Below, piece after piece: positions 26,981 through 41,591 of a stretch of DNA of 64,000 nucleotides (position 1 is the stretch's first letter; every line of letters begins with the position of its first letter). The stretch comes from CAHJWH01 sp965198905 (GTDB taxonomy: Bacteria > Pseudomonadota > Alphaproteobacteria > Caulobacterales > Caulobacteraceae). The notes beneath the pieces were generated by a model that saw only the letters and a program-made list of their open reading frames with translations, was not told the origin of the DNA and ran no database searches. Location of the stretch: assembly GCA_965198905.1 (NCBI GenBank), contig OZ240678.1, positions 1,612,001 to 1,676,000 of the forward strand, written 5' to 3'. Position numbers and translations under genes: made by a program.

Positions 26981-27556
26981 ATGCTCGAGAAACTGCCCCA
27001 CGGGATCGGGGAGGCCCTGAAGGGCGCGGGCCTAGGCTTGGACGCCATCCTCTACCACCAGGACGTGACGGCGTCGGCGCCGGAGACCCTCGCCCTCACC
27101 AGCCCGGCCTTTCAGGACGGACAGCCCCTCCCCGTCCGCTTCACCGCCGACGGCGACAAGCTCTCCCCGCCGCTCGCCTGGACCGGCGTTCCGGAAGGGG
27201 CTCAGAGCGTAGTGCTGGTGATCGAGGACCCGGATGCGCCCGCGCCCGCGCCCCTGGTCCATACCCTGGCCTGGGCGCTGCAGGGCCACGACGACGAGCT
27301 GGCGGAGGGCGCGCTGAAGAGCCCGGGCTCCGGCGGCGAAGCCATTTCGCTCGGCCGCAACAGCTTCCTGGGCGCCGCATACCTGCCGCCCGACCCGCCG
27401 CCGGGCCACGGCCCCCACCGCTACTGCTTCCAGATTTTCGCCCTGGACACCGCGCTGCAGCTGCACGGCTCGCCTATCCGGACCCAGGTGGCGCACGCCA
27501 TGAAGGGCCACGTCATCGCCAGGGGCCTGCTGGTCGGGACCTACGAGCGGCCCTGA
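26981..27556 (+). CDS. YbhB/YbcL (PEBP) family protein
   Basis: The 191-aa protein belongs to the phosphatidylethanolamine-binding/Raf kinase inhibitor family. Landmarks are FTADGDKLSPPLAWTGVPEG, the VLVIEDPDAP motif and GPHRYCFQIFALDT. Unlike many members it has no signal peptide, so it is probably cytoplasmic. Bacterial function is not established. It sits between mpg and a GST gene without overlap. Confidence 0.88.
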   Translation: MLEKLPHGIGEALKGAGLGLDAILYHQDVTASAPETLALTSPAFQDGQPLPVRFTADGDKLSPPLAWTGVPEGAQSVVLVIEDPDAPAPAPLVHTLAWALQGHDDELAEGALKSPGSGGEAISLGRNSFLGAAYLPPDPPPGHGPHRYCFQIFALDTALQLHGSPIRTQVAHAMKGHVIARGLLVGTYERP

Positions 27557-27597
27557 GGCTCGGCCTAGCCCCTTCCTTCGACACGAGAGCCGCCCGC

Positions 27598-28230
27598 ATG
27601 ATCACGCTCTACACCTGGACCACACCCAACGGGCGCAAGGCCTCCATCATGCTGGAGGAGATCGGCCTCTCCTACGTCGCCAAGCCGGTGAACATCGGCC
27701 GCGACGAGCAGTTCGCCCCCGACTTCCTGACCATCAGCCCCAACAACAAGATCCCCGCCATCGTCGACGAGGAGGGGGTGGACCGCCGCCAGACGGTGTT
27801 CGAGACCTCCGCCATCCTGACCTACCTGGCCGAGAAGACCGGCCAGCTGCTGCCCGCTCACGGCCCGCGCCGGATAGAGGCGCAGGAGTGGCTGGCCTGG
27901 TCGATCAGCGGCTACGCCCCCATGCTCGGCCAGTGGAACTATTTCGTCAACCGGGTCAAGGAGAAGACGCCGGCCGCGATCGAGCGCTTCACCGCGGAGG
28001 CCGCGCGCCTGTTCGGGGTGCTGGAGAGGCGGCTGTCCATAGCGACCTACCTGGCCCACGACTACTCCATCGCTGACATCTCCACCTACACCTGGACGGC
28101 GGCGGTCCTTCACGGCTTCCGCGCCGCGGCGCCGGACGCGCTGGCGCCCACCCCTCACATCGAGCGTTGGATGTCCGAGATCGCCGCCCGCCCCGCCGTC
28201 CAGCGTGGCATGCGCGTGCCGGACGTGTGA
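27598..28230 (+). CDS. Glutathione S-transferase, YfcG/Ure2-like
   Basis: The 210-aa protein has an N-terminal thioredoxin-like domain (LYTWTTPNGRKASIMLEEIG, residues 4-23) in which TPNGRK is the Asn/Thr active-site loop of YfcG-type disulfide-bond oxidoreductases. The glutathione-binding ISPNNKIPAIVDEEG and FETSAILTYLAEKTG follow. The C-terminal helical domain carries the N-capping box SIADIS. The start ATG 27598 is chosen because it begins the thioredoxin fold exactly. Confidence 0.9.
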   Translation: MITLYTWTTPNGRKASIMLEEIGLSYVAKPVNIGRDEQFAPDFLTISPNNKIPAIVDEEGVDRRQTVFETSAILTYLAEKTGQLLPAHGPRRIEAQEWLAWSISGYAPMLGQWNYFVNRVKEKTPAAIERFTAEAARLFGVLERRLSIATYLAHDYSIADISTYTWTAAVLHGFRAAAPDALAPTPHIERWMSEIAARPAVQRGMRVPDV

Positions 28231-28304
28231 ACGGACTTGTGGCCGCCTGCCCTTTGGTCCCCAACCCCTAGCGGTGAACGAACCCCGAAGATGAAGCGGT
28301 CAGC

Positions 28305-28350
28305 GATTCGGTCCCGATTCGTTGCGGCGGTGTTCTGTGGCGTTAACCAT
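28305..28350 (+). promoter_or_regulatory. GANTC pair and CtrA half-site upstream of helicase gene
   Basis: Two GATTC sites (28305 and 28316) lie 11 bp apart, followed by TTAACCAT at 28343-28350, a known CtrA half-site 8-mer. They are 58-103 bp upstream of the helicase start. Cell-cycle control is inferred from motifs only. Confidence 0.4.
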
Positions 28351-28407
28351 CAGCGTTTACCGGTGTTTGCGCTTGCCTGACACGCGCCCAGGCCCGATCT
28401 AGCGGGC

Positions 28408-30968
<2,561 letters not shown>

Positions 30969-30972
<4 letters not shown>

Positions 30973-31262
30973 GCGGCGGCCCCGACGGCGATCCGTGCCG
31001 CGCGGACGTCTGGCTCTGGCGGGCGCGGTTCTTCAAGACGCGCAGCCTGGCCGCCCGCTTCGTCGAGGAGGGCCGCGTCCGCATGCTGCGGGACGGCGGC
31101 GAGGCGCGCCTCGACAAGGCCAGCCGCACGTTGCGCCCCGGCGACGGGCTGGTCTTCGCCTTAGGCGGCCGGGTGACGGCCATCCGCGTCCTCGACCCCG
31201 GACAGAGGCGCGGACCCGCCGCGGAGGCCCGCACCCTGTACGCCGATCTCGACCCGGCCTGA
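30969..31262 (+). CDS. S4-domain RNA-binding protein (Hsp15-like)
   Basis: The 97-aa protein begins MSGGPDGDPCRADVWLWRAR and contains an S4 domain (RADVWLWRARFFKTRSLAARFVEEGRV split over residues 11-37). Hsp15-family proteins bind the 50S subunit carrying stalled peptidyl-tRNA and help recycle it. The ATG lies within ATGA at the helicase stop, so the two are translationally coupled. Being beside an RNA helicase and directly before the rRNA operon fits an RNA role. Confidence 0.88.
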
Positions 31263-31308
31263 GCCGGTAGGGACCGGGCCGATAGGTTCCGGTAATTCTC
31301 CGCCGGGG

Positions 31309-31336
31309 TTGACAGCCCGGGCGCACTTCCATAAAT
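31309..31336 (+). promoter_or_regulatory. Upstream rrn promoter candidate (P1)
   Basis: TTGACA at 31309-31314 is followed after 17 bases by TAAATG. The perfect -35 in a strongly transcribed context supports a sigma-70-type rrn promoter, although the -10 is weak. It lies about 560 bp before mature 16S. Confidence 0.45.
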
Positions 31337-31556
31337 GCCCCCTCTCGCCGAGACGCAGGTCCGGCGGGCCCAGCCTTTAACTCACCGGCGCGCGAGTTCG
31401 TCTCGAACCTGTCGCCTGTGCGCTAAGGGTAGGGGAGTTTCTTTCCCAAGCATCTCTCGAGATGTCATGGGAGCGGGAGCTTTCAGGCGGAGCTTATCTG
31501 CTTGGACGCTGTTGCGGGAGGTTCAACCAGGTCGATGAAGTGGCGCAACTTTAGTG

Positions 31557-31585
31557 TTGACCTCTTCAGAGCGGGCTTCTAAAAG
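31557..31585 (+). promoter_or_regulatory. Second rrn promoter candidate (P2)
   Basis: TTGACC, a 17-base spacer and TAAAAG form a plausible sigma-70-type promoter about 310 bp before mature 16S. The 31263-31894 interval has no convincing gene; it holds the two promoter candidates and the rRNA leader. Confidence 0.45.
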
Positions 31586-31643
31586 CTGCTCATACGCCGA
31601 GGCCGCCGGGCGCAAACGGTAGCCACCAGCTGTAAGGTTGGTC

Positions 31644-31657
31644 TGGTCTTTGACATT
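31644..31657 (+). promoter_or_regulatory. boxA-like antitermination element in rRNA leader
   Basis: TGGTCTTTGACATT matches the E. coli boxA TGCTCTTTAACA at 10 of 12 positions. A related sequence, GGTGACATTGTGAAGG, recurs before 23S at about 33963-33978. Such boxes load NusB/S10 for rRNA antitermination. Confidence 0.55.
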
Positions 31658-31894
31658 GTGAAGTGGAAAGGGACACGCAGGCGGCGGCGTTCTGGCTGCC
31701 CGGCTTAACCAGTCGGTGCAAATCGGAATGACGTACGGATGCGGTCTCTTGAAGACACCATGGACTAACGTCTGCGGCGGCGAGAGCTGTACGTGGATGC
31801 GTTTATGGGAACTCGTCAAGATACTATGCAGAACTAGACGCCGCGCCCTGGTCCTTAGCGGGACTGGGTATGGCTTTAGGGTCGTCAAACCAAC

Positions 31895-33389
<1,495 letters not shown>

Positions 33390-33596
33390 GCGCCTCCAAG
33401 GTCTCACGACACTTATTGGCGCGTTCAAAGACACCTAAACAGGTGCGGAACGCCGCCGTCTTCGTCTCCCTTTCCACACTCATTCCAGCTGGCAGGCCGC
33501 GATCGCGCGCTGCATGCGGAGAGCTTGGCGCGCGAAGCGCGCTTCTCTTCCCTGCTTTTGGCTGGAATGCGATCGCGAGCGCCCCTCGCAAAAGTT

Positions 33597-33674
<78 letters not shown>

Positions 33675-33763
33675 GGCCCCATGCGGGGCCGGGCATGACC
33701 GGGACGGCGGAAGCCGACGAGGATCAACGCCGACCGAAGCTCTCCACCGCTAGCGTGCCTTAT

Positions 33764-33839
33764 GGGGCCATAGCTCAGTTGGTAGAGCGCGTGCTTTGCA
33801 AGCATGAGGTCGTCGGTTCGAAACCGTCTGGCTCCACCA
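33764..33839 (+). tRNA. tRNA-Ala (TGC)
   Basis: The 76-base cloverleaf begins GGGGCCATAGCTCAG, has anticodon TGC in CTTTGCAAG, T-loop GGTTCGAAACC and an encoded CCA. It follows tRNA-Ile in the spacer, the usual alphaproteobacterial order. Confidence 0.97.
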
Positions 33840-33857
33840 CACTTCGTGTGGCTTTTA

Positions 33858-33901
33858 ACCTAAGGCGGTTGAAACGCTTGACCTAAGGCGGTTGAAACGC
33901 T
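33858..33901 (+). repeat. Tandem duplication in the tRNA-Ala to 23S spacer
   Basis: A 21-base unit beginning ACCTAAGGCGG occurs at 33858-33878 and again at 33881-33901, a 23-bp period. The rest of 33840-34155 shows no gene. It holds a boxA-like motif near 33963 and the left arm of the 23S processing stem (about 34141-34163). Confidence 0.7.
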
Positions 33902-34155
33902 CGTGATCGATTAGGGAATAGGTTCTTGGAACCTCAGGCGTCGTAGGACGCGGAGGCGACGAGGTGACATTGTGAAGGAAGGGTTTGCCCGGCGTCTCCA
34001 GCGCTTTCAGGGCGGATCTAGAATGAAGACATCGTCTGACAAGACGGCGTGGGTAGGACGTATGATCCCGCCCTCGTCAAAGGGAAGCTTGGGCGCACAC
34101 GGTTGCGCCGCCTAGGCAATGGGCGGCGCGCCTCGCGCCCGGTTTTGGTAAGGAT

Positions 34156-36948
<2,793 letters not shown>

Positions 36949-37144
36949 ATCCTTATCCAAACCCCGGGGCGTCCCGGGAGCCGATACTTTGACAAGGCTG
37001 AACGCGTTACTGCACCAGTCTTGCCGTTCTTGTCACTGCTAGCGTCGTCAGACGCGTAAGCAACACACGATGTCTTCATGCACACACACCCCACGCATGG
37101 GCCAGCCTCGGTTATGGCTCCCGGCCCCTGCCGGGGGGTTTGTT

Positions 37145-37262
37145 GAGTTGGTGGCTTTGCCGGGGGGTTCCCACCCGATCCCATTCCGAACTCGGTCGTT
37201 AAGTCCCCCAGGGCCAATGGTACTTCGCCTCAAGGCGCGGGAGAGTCGGTCGCCGCCAGCTC
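37145..37262 (+). rRNA. rrf: 5S ribosomal RNA
   Basis: The 118-base molecule begins GAGTTGG and ends CCAGCTC, which pair as helix I. It contains CACCCGATCCCATTCCGAACTC and GGGAGAGTCGGTCGCCGCC, the standard loop sequences. It lies about 200 bp after 23S. Confidence 0.93.
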
Positions 37263-37346
37263 TACTAACCCCCCATCCGCCGCCCAAACGGCCAAGTGGA
37301 TGTGCATCACCCCTAGATTAGACCCTTCCCTCACTCACCACACCCC

Positions 37347-37423
<77 letters not shown>

Positions 37424-37452
37424 ACGATTCTTGTGATAGCAAGCCCCCCAAC

Positions 37453-37490
37453 AGCCCGGCCTCCAGAGATGGAGCGCCGGGCTTCTTCTT
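37453..37490 (+). terminator. Terminator of the rRNA operon
   Basis: AGCCCGGC-CTCCA and TGGAG-C-GCCGGGCT form a long stem with a GAGA loop and a single bulged base, followed by TCTTCTT. It lies 30 bp after tRNA-fMet. The same DNA, read on the other strand, encodes part of the restored recombinase C-terminus. Confidence 0.75.
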
Positions 37491-37567
37491 GTGCGCCGCA
37501 AACGCCAGCATCGCCGCGAGGTCACCGCGTAGGACGACTGCCAGACGGCCACCTTCCGGAACGAGCT

Positions 37568-39055
37568 CTATGGCGCTGACCAGGGAGCGGACGACCTCGG
37601 CCGCGCCTCGTCGCGCGTGTCCGAGCCGCCGAGCGCTTGGCTAAGGCAGGCGATCCGCTCCCGGTAGACGGCGGCAAGGCTGGGATGGAGCAGGGGAGGG
37701 AGTTCTTCAGCCTCGGCCACCTTGCGGGTTAGCTCATCCTTGCGAGCTTCGAGTTCGCGCATCTTTGCCTCGTATGCCCGGATGCTCGTGAGATCGTCGG
37801 TGTCGAGCACCCGCTGTACTAGCTTAGGCAAGTCTCGGTCGATCCGCACAAGCTCGCCTCGAGCATTGTCGATCAAGGCAGTCTCCTGCATGCGAAGCCG
37901 GTTTACCTCGCGGGTGAACTCTTCGCAAAACTCGCGGAACAGCGCCGGCTCCATTAAGTGGCTGCGCAGACCGTCGAGGACGGCCGCCTCCAGCGCGTCC
38001 CGCCGGATGTTCAGGCGGTTCTCGCACGTCCCTTTCGTGCGCGCCGTGCCGCAACCGAGCAGGTCCTTGGAAATCTTCATATAGCTGCCGCCGCAGCAGT
38101 CACAGCGGACGAGGCCGGAGAAGAGGTGGCTGGGGCGGCGTCGCCGCCCCATGAGGTCAGGCGAGATCTCGCGCGGCGTCATGCGAAGCGAAGCTTGGCG
38201 GGCTCTCACCGCGTTCCAGAGCTCGTCATCGACGATCCTGAGCTCCGGTACGTCCTGAATAATCCACTCCGACTCCGGATTGGGGCGCGCGATCCGCTTG
38301 CCCGTGTCGGGGTCCTTCAGGAACCGCTGACGGTTCCAGACAAGCCGCCCGATGTAGAGCTCATTGTTGAGCACGCCGTTACGACGTTCGAGGTTGCCAT
38401 GAATGGTGCTCGGCCCCCACTCGCGACCCTGGGAACCGGGAACGCCTTCCTTGTTCAGCGACTGGGCGATCGTGCGAGACGATTTGCCTGCGGCGTAGTC
38501 TCGAAAGATGCGCCGTACCACCTCAGCTTCGGCAGGGTTGATGCTCCGCTCGCCTGTGACGGGTTCCCCGTCGGGCGCCAGGCCGCGGACGACGTCATAG
38601 CCGAAGCAGAGCCCACCGCCGGCCTTGCCCTTCTCCACGCGACCGCGCTGCCCGCGACGCGTCTTGTCGGCCAAGTCCTTCAGGAAGAGGGCGTTCATCG
38701 TGCCCTTCAGCCCGACATGCAGCTGGGACACGTCGCCCTCCGACAGGGTGACGATGCGCACGCCGGCAAACTGCATTCGCTTGAACAGGCCCGCGATGTC
38801 CTCCTGGTCGCGGCTGAGGCGGTCCATGGCCTCCGCTAGGACGACATCGAAGCGACCGCGTCCTGCGTCCTGGATCAACTCCTGGATGCCTGGTCGCAGC
38901 AGCGACGCGCCCGAGATCGCCCGGTCGGTGCAGCTGTCAGTGATCGCCCATCCTTGCCGCTCAGCATGGAGACGGCAGAGCCGCAGCTGATCCTCGATGG
39001 AGGCGTCGCGTTGGTTCTCGGACGAGTAGCGGGCGTAAAGGGCGACTCTGGGCAT
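37568..39055 (-). CDS. Large serine recombinase, C-terminus frameshifted
   Basis: This site-specific recombinase makes and rejoins double-strand breaks through a serine-DNA link. The 495-aa product has the resolvase catalytic domain (ALYARYSSENQRDASIEDQL with the nucleophile Ser11 or Ser12, and EAMDRLSRDQEDIAGL), a recombinase domain around residues 170-290, a zinc ribbon (CDCCGGSY and later CGTARTKGTCEN), and a coiled-coil-like stretch near 390-450. After DTRDEA the frame shifts and stops soon. The next frame reads AEVVRSLVSAIELVPEGG and continues through 37.5 kb into tRNA-fMet antisense sequence. It probably mobilised, or still could mobilise, the adjoining block. Confidence 0.9.
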   Translation of the reverse strand: MPRVALYARYSSENQRDASIEDQLRLCRLHAERQGWAITDSCTDRAISGASLLRPGIQELIQDAGRGRFDVVLAEAMDRLSRDQEDIAGLFKRMQFAGVRIVTLSEGDVSQLHVGLKGTMNALFLKDLADKTRRGQRGRVEKGKAGGGLCFGYDVVRGLAPDGEPVTGERSINPAEAEVVRRIFRDYAAGKSSRTIAQSLNKEGVPGSQGREWGPSTIHGNLERRNGVLNNELYIGRLVWNRQRFLKDPDTGKRIARPNPESEWIIQDVPELRIVDDELWNAVRARQASLRMTPREISPDLMGRRRRPSHLFSGLVRCDCCGGSYMKISKDLLGCGTARTKGTCENRLNIRRDALEAAVLDGLRSHLMEPALFREFCEEFTREVNRLRMQETALIDNARGELVRIDRDLPKLVQRVLDTDDLTSIRAYEAKMRELEARKDELTRKVAEAEELPPLLHPSLAAVYRERIACLSQALGGSDTRDEARPRSSAPWSAP

Positions 39056-39067
39056 CCGGCCGACAAC

Positions 39068-39262
39068 TCAGGCTTTGGGTGAATGCGTCTCCTTGTGTAG
39101 ATCGGCATAATACGCCCGAGCGGCCTGCCGAGCCAGCAGCCTGACGACCGATCTTAGCCTCGGATCGAGGTCTTGCCGCTCGGCAGCATCGCGTCTGTGC
39201 AGCTTCAAAACCGCGCCGACCGACGGGCCGCTACAGTCTAAACTGTTGGGCTGCTTTGGCAT
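39068..39262 (-). CDS. Small hypothetical protein upstream of the recombinase
   Basis: The 64-aa product begins MPKQPNSLDC and ends HKETHSPKA, with a basic helical middle (RLRSVVRLLARQAARAYY). It is 12 bp upstream of the recombinase start in the same direction, so it is probably co-transcribed. The frame extends upstream to 39379 without a recognisable start. I do not recognise the family; a helper or DNA-binding role would be guesswork. Confidence 0.55.
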   Translation of the reverse strand: MPKQPNSLDCSGPSVGAVLKLHRRDAAERQDLDPRLRSVVRLLARQAARAYYADLHKETHSPKA

Positions 39263-39498
39263 GACGCTGATCAAGATGAAGACGATCAGGTTCGAAGTGA
39301 AGCTCAGGTCTCCCGTAGTAGTGGGTTGGCGTACTCGCGACGGCCAAGACAGGTGATTAGTCCGGTGCGCGCCTTTCATGTTGAAGCCCCATGCATGTTG
39401 TAGTTCTACTGGCTAATCGTTCATCAGAGAGTGAGAGAGCTTCGGCGTAATTACCCACCCCCCTTGCGAGCCTTGAGGATCGCTGATTCAAGCGGCGG

Positions 39499-39905
39499 AT
39501 GGTGCGAATCGATCTTGAGCGCTTGAGCAAGGAAGAGCTGATCGAGCTGGTGCTACGGCTTCAGCGTCCAGCCAAGACGTCGCGCACATCCTCCAAGCCG
39601 CCGTCTACAAACCGCAAGGAACGACGCGAGACGTCGCGGCCGGGTGGCGCGAAGCCGGGGCATGAAGGCCACAGCCGCCTCATGAGCGAGGAGGCCGACC
39701 AGATCGTGGATCATTATCCCGATCAATGTCCCGCCTGCCTTGCGGCCCTGTCGTCGGATTTGGCCGCCGAGGTCGTGGGCGTCTACGACAAGATAGACCT
39801 GCCGGCGATCTCCCCCTTCATCGAGCGCCATCAGCGTCTGGCGGTGCGTTGCCCTGTCTGCGACGCCCGCGTTCTGGCCGCCGTGCCGGAGGCGGCGAGC
39901 GGCAG
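39499..39905 (+). pseudogene. IS66-family transposase, N-terminal fragment
   Basis: The reading from ATG 39499 gives an IS66 TnpC N-terminus. It shows a leucine-rich helix (LSKEELIELVLRLQRPAK), then SSKPPSTNRKERRE and RPGGAKPGHEGHSRLM. The zinc-finger region DQCPACLAAL and CPVCDARVLAAVPEAA follows. Similarity stops about residue 133, after which the frame only reads hydrolase antisense DNA. The DDE catalytic domain is entirely missing, so it cannot transpose. The open frame continuing to 40800 is not a protein. Confidence 0.85.
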
Positions 39906-40117
39906 CCCCCCATGCCCGGCAGGTCCGGCGCGACCACCCGCACGCCCGCCGCGGCGAAGGCGGGGAAGGTCCCGGCGAAGTCGATCGCCGAGGTGGGCGA
40001 CTGGTGCAGCAGCACCAGCGGGACGCCTGCGCCCCCGCCGTCGTAATAGTGCACCTGGCCGCAGGGGCCATCGGCATAGGCGCGCCTCAGCACCGGCGAG
40101 CTCGGGCGCGCGCTCAA
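39905..40117 (-). pseudogene. Alpha/beta hydrolase, N-terminal fragment cut at the IS66 junction
   Basis: The reverse strand reads LSARPSSPVLRRAYADG, then GQVHYYDGGGAGVPLVLLHQ, and on to VRVVAPDLPGMGG. This is the start of an alpha/beta hydrolase including the oxyanion HQSP segment. A TTG start overlaps the preceding methyltransferase stop (TTGA), suggesting translational coupling when intact. About 70 residues remain of the usual 260-290, and the nucleophile and His are lost at the junction with the IS66 fragment. Confidence 0.75.
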
Positions 40118-41274
40118 GGACGGCGGCCCGAGACGACGAAGAGCGAGCGCTGGGAGGGCGGCGCGTCGCTCAGGCGCGCAAGCTCGGCGTCGGCGGGCAT
40201 GGCGATGGCTTGGAACCCCGCGAGCACCTCCTGGAAGCCGGCCCGCCGCATCTCGCCTTCGAGGTCCGCGCCGGCGATCCCGAGCGTGTTGGCCTCCCCG
40301 TTGTAGTACTGCTCCCAGGTCCGCAGGAACTGGTCGCAGACGTCCAGCCGGTCCAGCCGGATCGGCACCTCCAGGTGGACCGCGACCCCGCCCGGCTTCA
40401 GCAGCCGGAAGCTCTCGCGCAGGATGTTGACCGAGGCCTGCGGCGAGGTCTCGTGCAGCAGGATCTGGGAGGTGACCAGATCGAAGCTTTCGTCGGGAAA
40501 GCCGGTGGCCTCCGCATTGCGCTGGCTGAAGTGCACGCAGCGGCCAAGCCCCTGGGCGCGGACGTGCCCGTAGCGCAGCATCGGGGCGCCGACGTCGATG
40601 GCGTCCACCCGGGCGGCCGGATAGGCGTCGCACAGCGGCAGGACATTCTGGCCGACCGAACAGCCCAGGTCGAGGATGCGGGCGGGCGCCAGCTCGGGAT
40701 AGTAGCGGCGCAGGTGGGCGACCGTGGTACGCCCGCGCGCGTCGTTCAGCAGCCGTCCGCTCTGGTCGCCCCGGCCGAACTGGTACATGGCGCTGCCTAG
40801 GTCGTAGAGGGCGCCGGCCCGCACGTCGAAGGGGCCGTCCTCGCGGAAGTAGCTGCCGGGCATGCGGTGGGTGTCGGCGGCGAGCAGGTAGGGCGGGGTC
40901 TCCAGGCGGTCGTCGAGCTCCAGCGAGCCGAGCTCAGCCTCGCCCGACTGCAGCTTCGCCTGCACGCGCGGCAGATCGCGCTCGACCGCCTGGCCGACCA
41001 GCCGCCAGCTCAGGTCCTGGGAGGAGCGCATCATCGAGCTCCAAGCCTGGAAGTAGGGTTCCCGCTCCATCTCCGCCTTCAGCGCCTCACGCCGGCGAGG
41101 GGCCTGTTCGGCGTCGAGGTCCTCGTCCCCGGGCTGGGCGAGCCGGGTGTCGTAGAGCGCACGGTTGCCCTTCGACAGCCGGTTCTGCAGCTGGTTGCGG
41201 AGTTCCGCCATGAACCTCAGCTTGGCGAGGTCGCCGGGCGCTAGGTCGGGGCTCTCGGGGTGGAAGCGTGTCAT
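40114..41274 (-). CDS. SAM-dependent methyltransferase 1 with N-terminal helical domain
   Basis: The 386-aa protein has a class I methyltransferase domain in its second half. Motif I is ILDLGCSVGQN (about residues 200-210), the acidic loop follows at VDAIDVGAP, and the post-I region is SFDLVTSQILLHETSP. The first 150 residues are helical and charged and belong to no family I know. A segment just before the domain (HRMPG...ALYDLGSAMYQFG) is shared with methyltransferase 2 at 46343. The start ATG 41274 overlaps the small gene upstream (ATGA). Substrate unknown. Confidence 0.85.
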   Translation of the reverse strand: MTRFHPESPDLAPGDLAKLRFMAELRNQLQNRLSKGNRALYDTRLAQPGDEDLDAEQAPRRREALKAEMEREPYFQAWSSMMRSSQDLSWRLVGQAVERDLPRVQAKLQSGEAELGSLELDDRLETPPYLLAADTHRMPGSYFREDGPFDVRAGALYDLGSAMYQFGRGDQSGRLLNDARGRTTVAHLRRYYPELAPARILDLGCSVGQNVLPLCDAYPAARVDAIDVGAPMLRYGHVRAQGLGRCVHFSQRNAEATGFPDESFDLVTSQILLHETSPQASVNILRESFRLLKPGGVAVHLEVPIRLDRLDVCDQFLRTWEQYYNGEANTLGIAGADLEGEMRRAGFQEVLAGFQAIAMPADAELARLSDAPPSQRSLFVVSGRRP

Positions 41275-41591
41275 GGCGTATCCGCCTTGCGGGTCTGAGT
41301 GGCTGAAAGGGTGTCGCACGCCTGCTGCAGGGGGAAGAGCAGGTTGGCGACCAGGGTCTCGCGGGTACGGTCGCGCAGCGCCTGGGCGGCGGCGGAGGGG
41401 ACGTGGCCGTCGACCTCCTCGGCGGAAAGCAGCCCCTTGTGCTCCAGTGCGCCGCGCACGTTGGCCAGCTCCTCGCGCAGCGCCGCGACCTCGGCCCCGA
41501 GGCTCATGATCATGGCCAGGAGACGGTCCTGAAAGGGATCGTCGAAGAAGGGCTGGGTCGATCCGTTCAGCCGCATGGGCACCTCGTTCAT
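41271..41591 (-). CDS. Small helical partner protein 1 (unrecognised family)
   Basis: The 106-aa product begins MNEVPMRLNG. Its core reads DRLLAMIMSLGAEVAALREE, then ALEHKGLLSAEEVD, then a second helix up to LFPLQQACD. It overlaps the racemase-fold gene upstream and the methyltransferase gene downstream by 4 bp each (ATGA). It shares size, helix layout and the ALE-x-x-G-x-L-[SA]-x-[ED] pattern with the small protein at 46041, which also overlaps a methyltransferase. A partner or chaperone of the enzyme is inferred. Confidence 0.7.
   Translation of the reverse strand: MNEVPMRLNGSTQPFFDDPFQDRLLAMIMSLGAEVAALREELANVRGALEHKGLLSAEEVDGHVPSAAAQALRDRTRETLVANLLFPLQQACDTLSATQTRKADTP

Noticed and set aside
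37568..39055. Prophage integrase
   Set aside because: The recombinase is of the large serine type used by phages and other elements, but no phage structural, lysis or replication gene is visible nearby.
39905..40800. Long rightward continuation of the IS66 reading frame
   Set aside because: After about residue 133 the frame reads antisense of the hydrolase and methyltransferase genes; high-GC DNA keeps such frames open.
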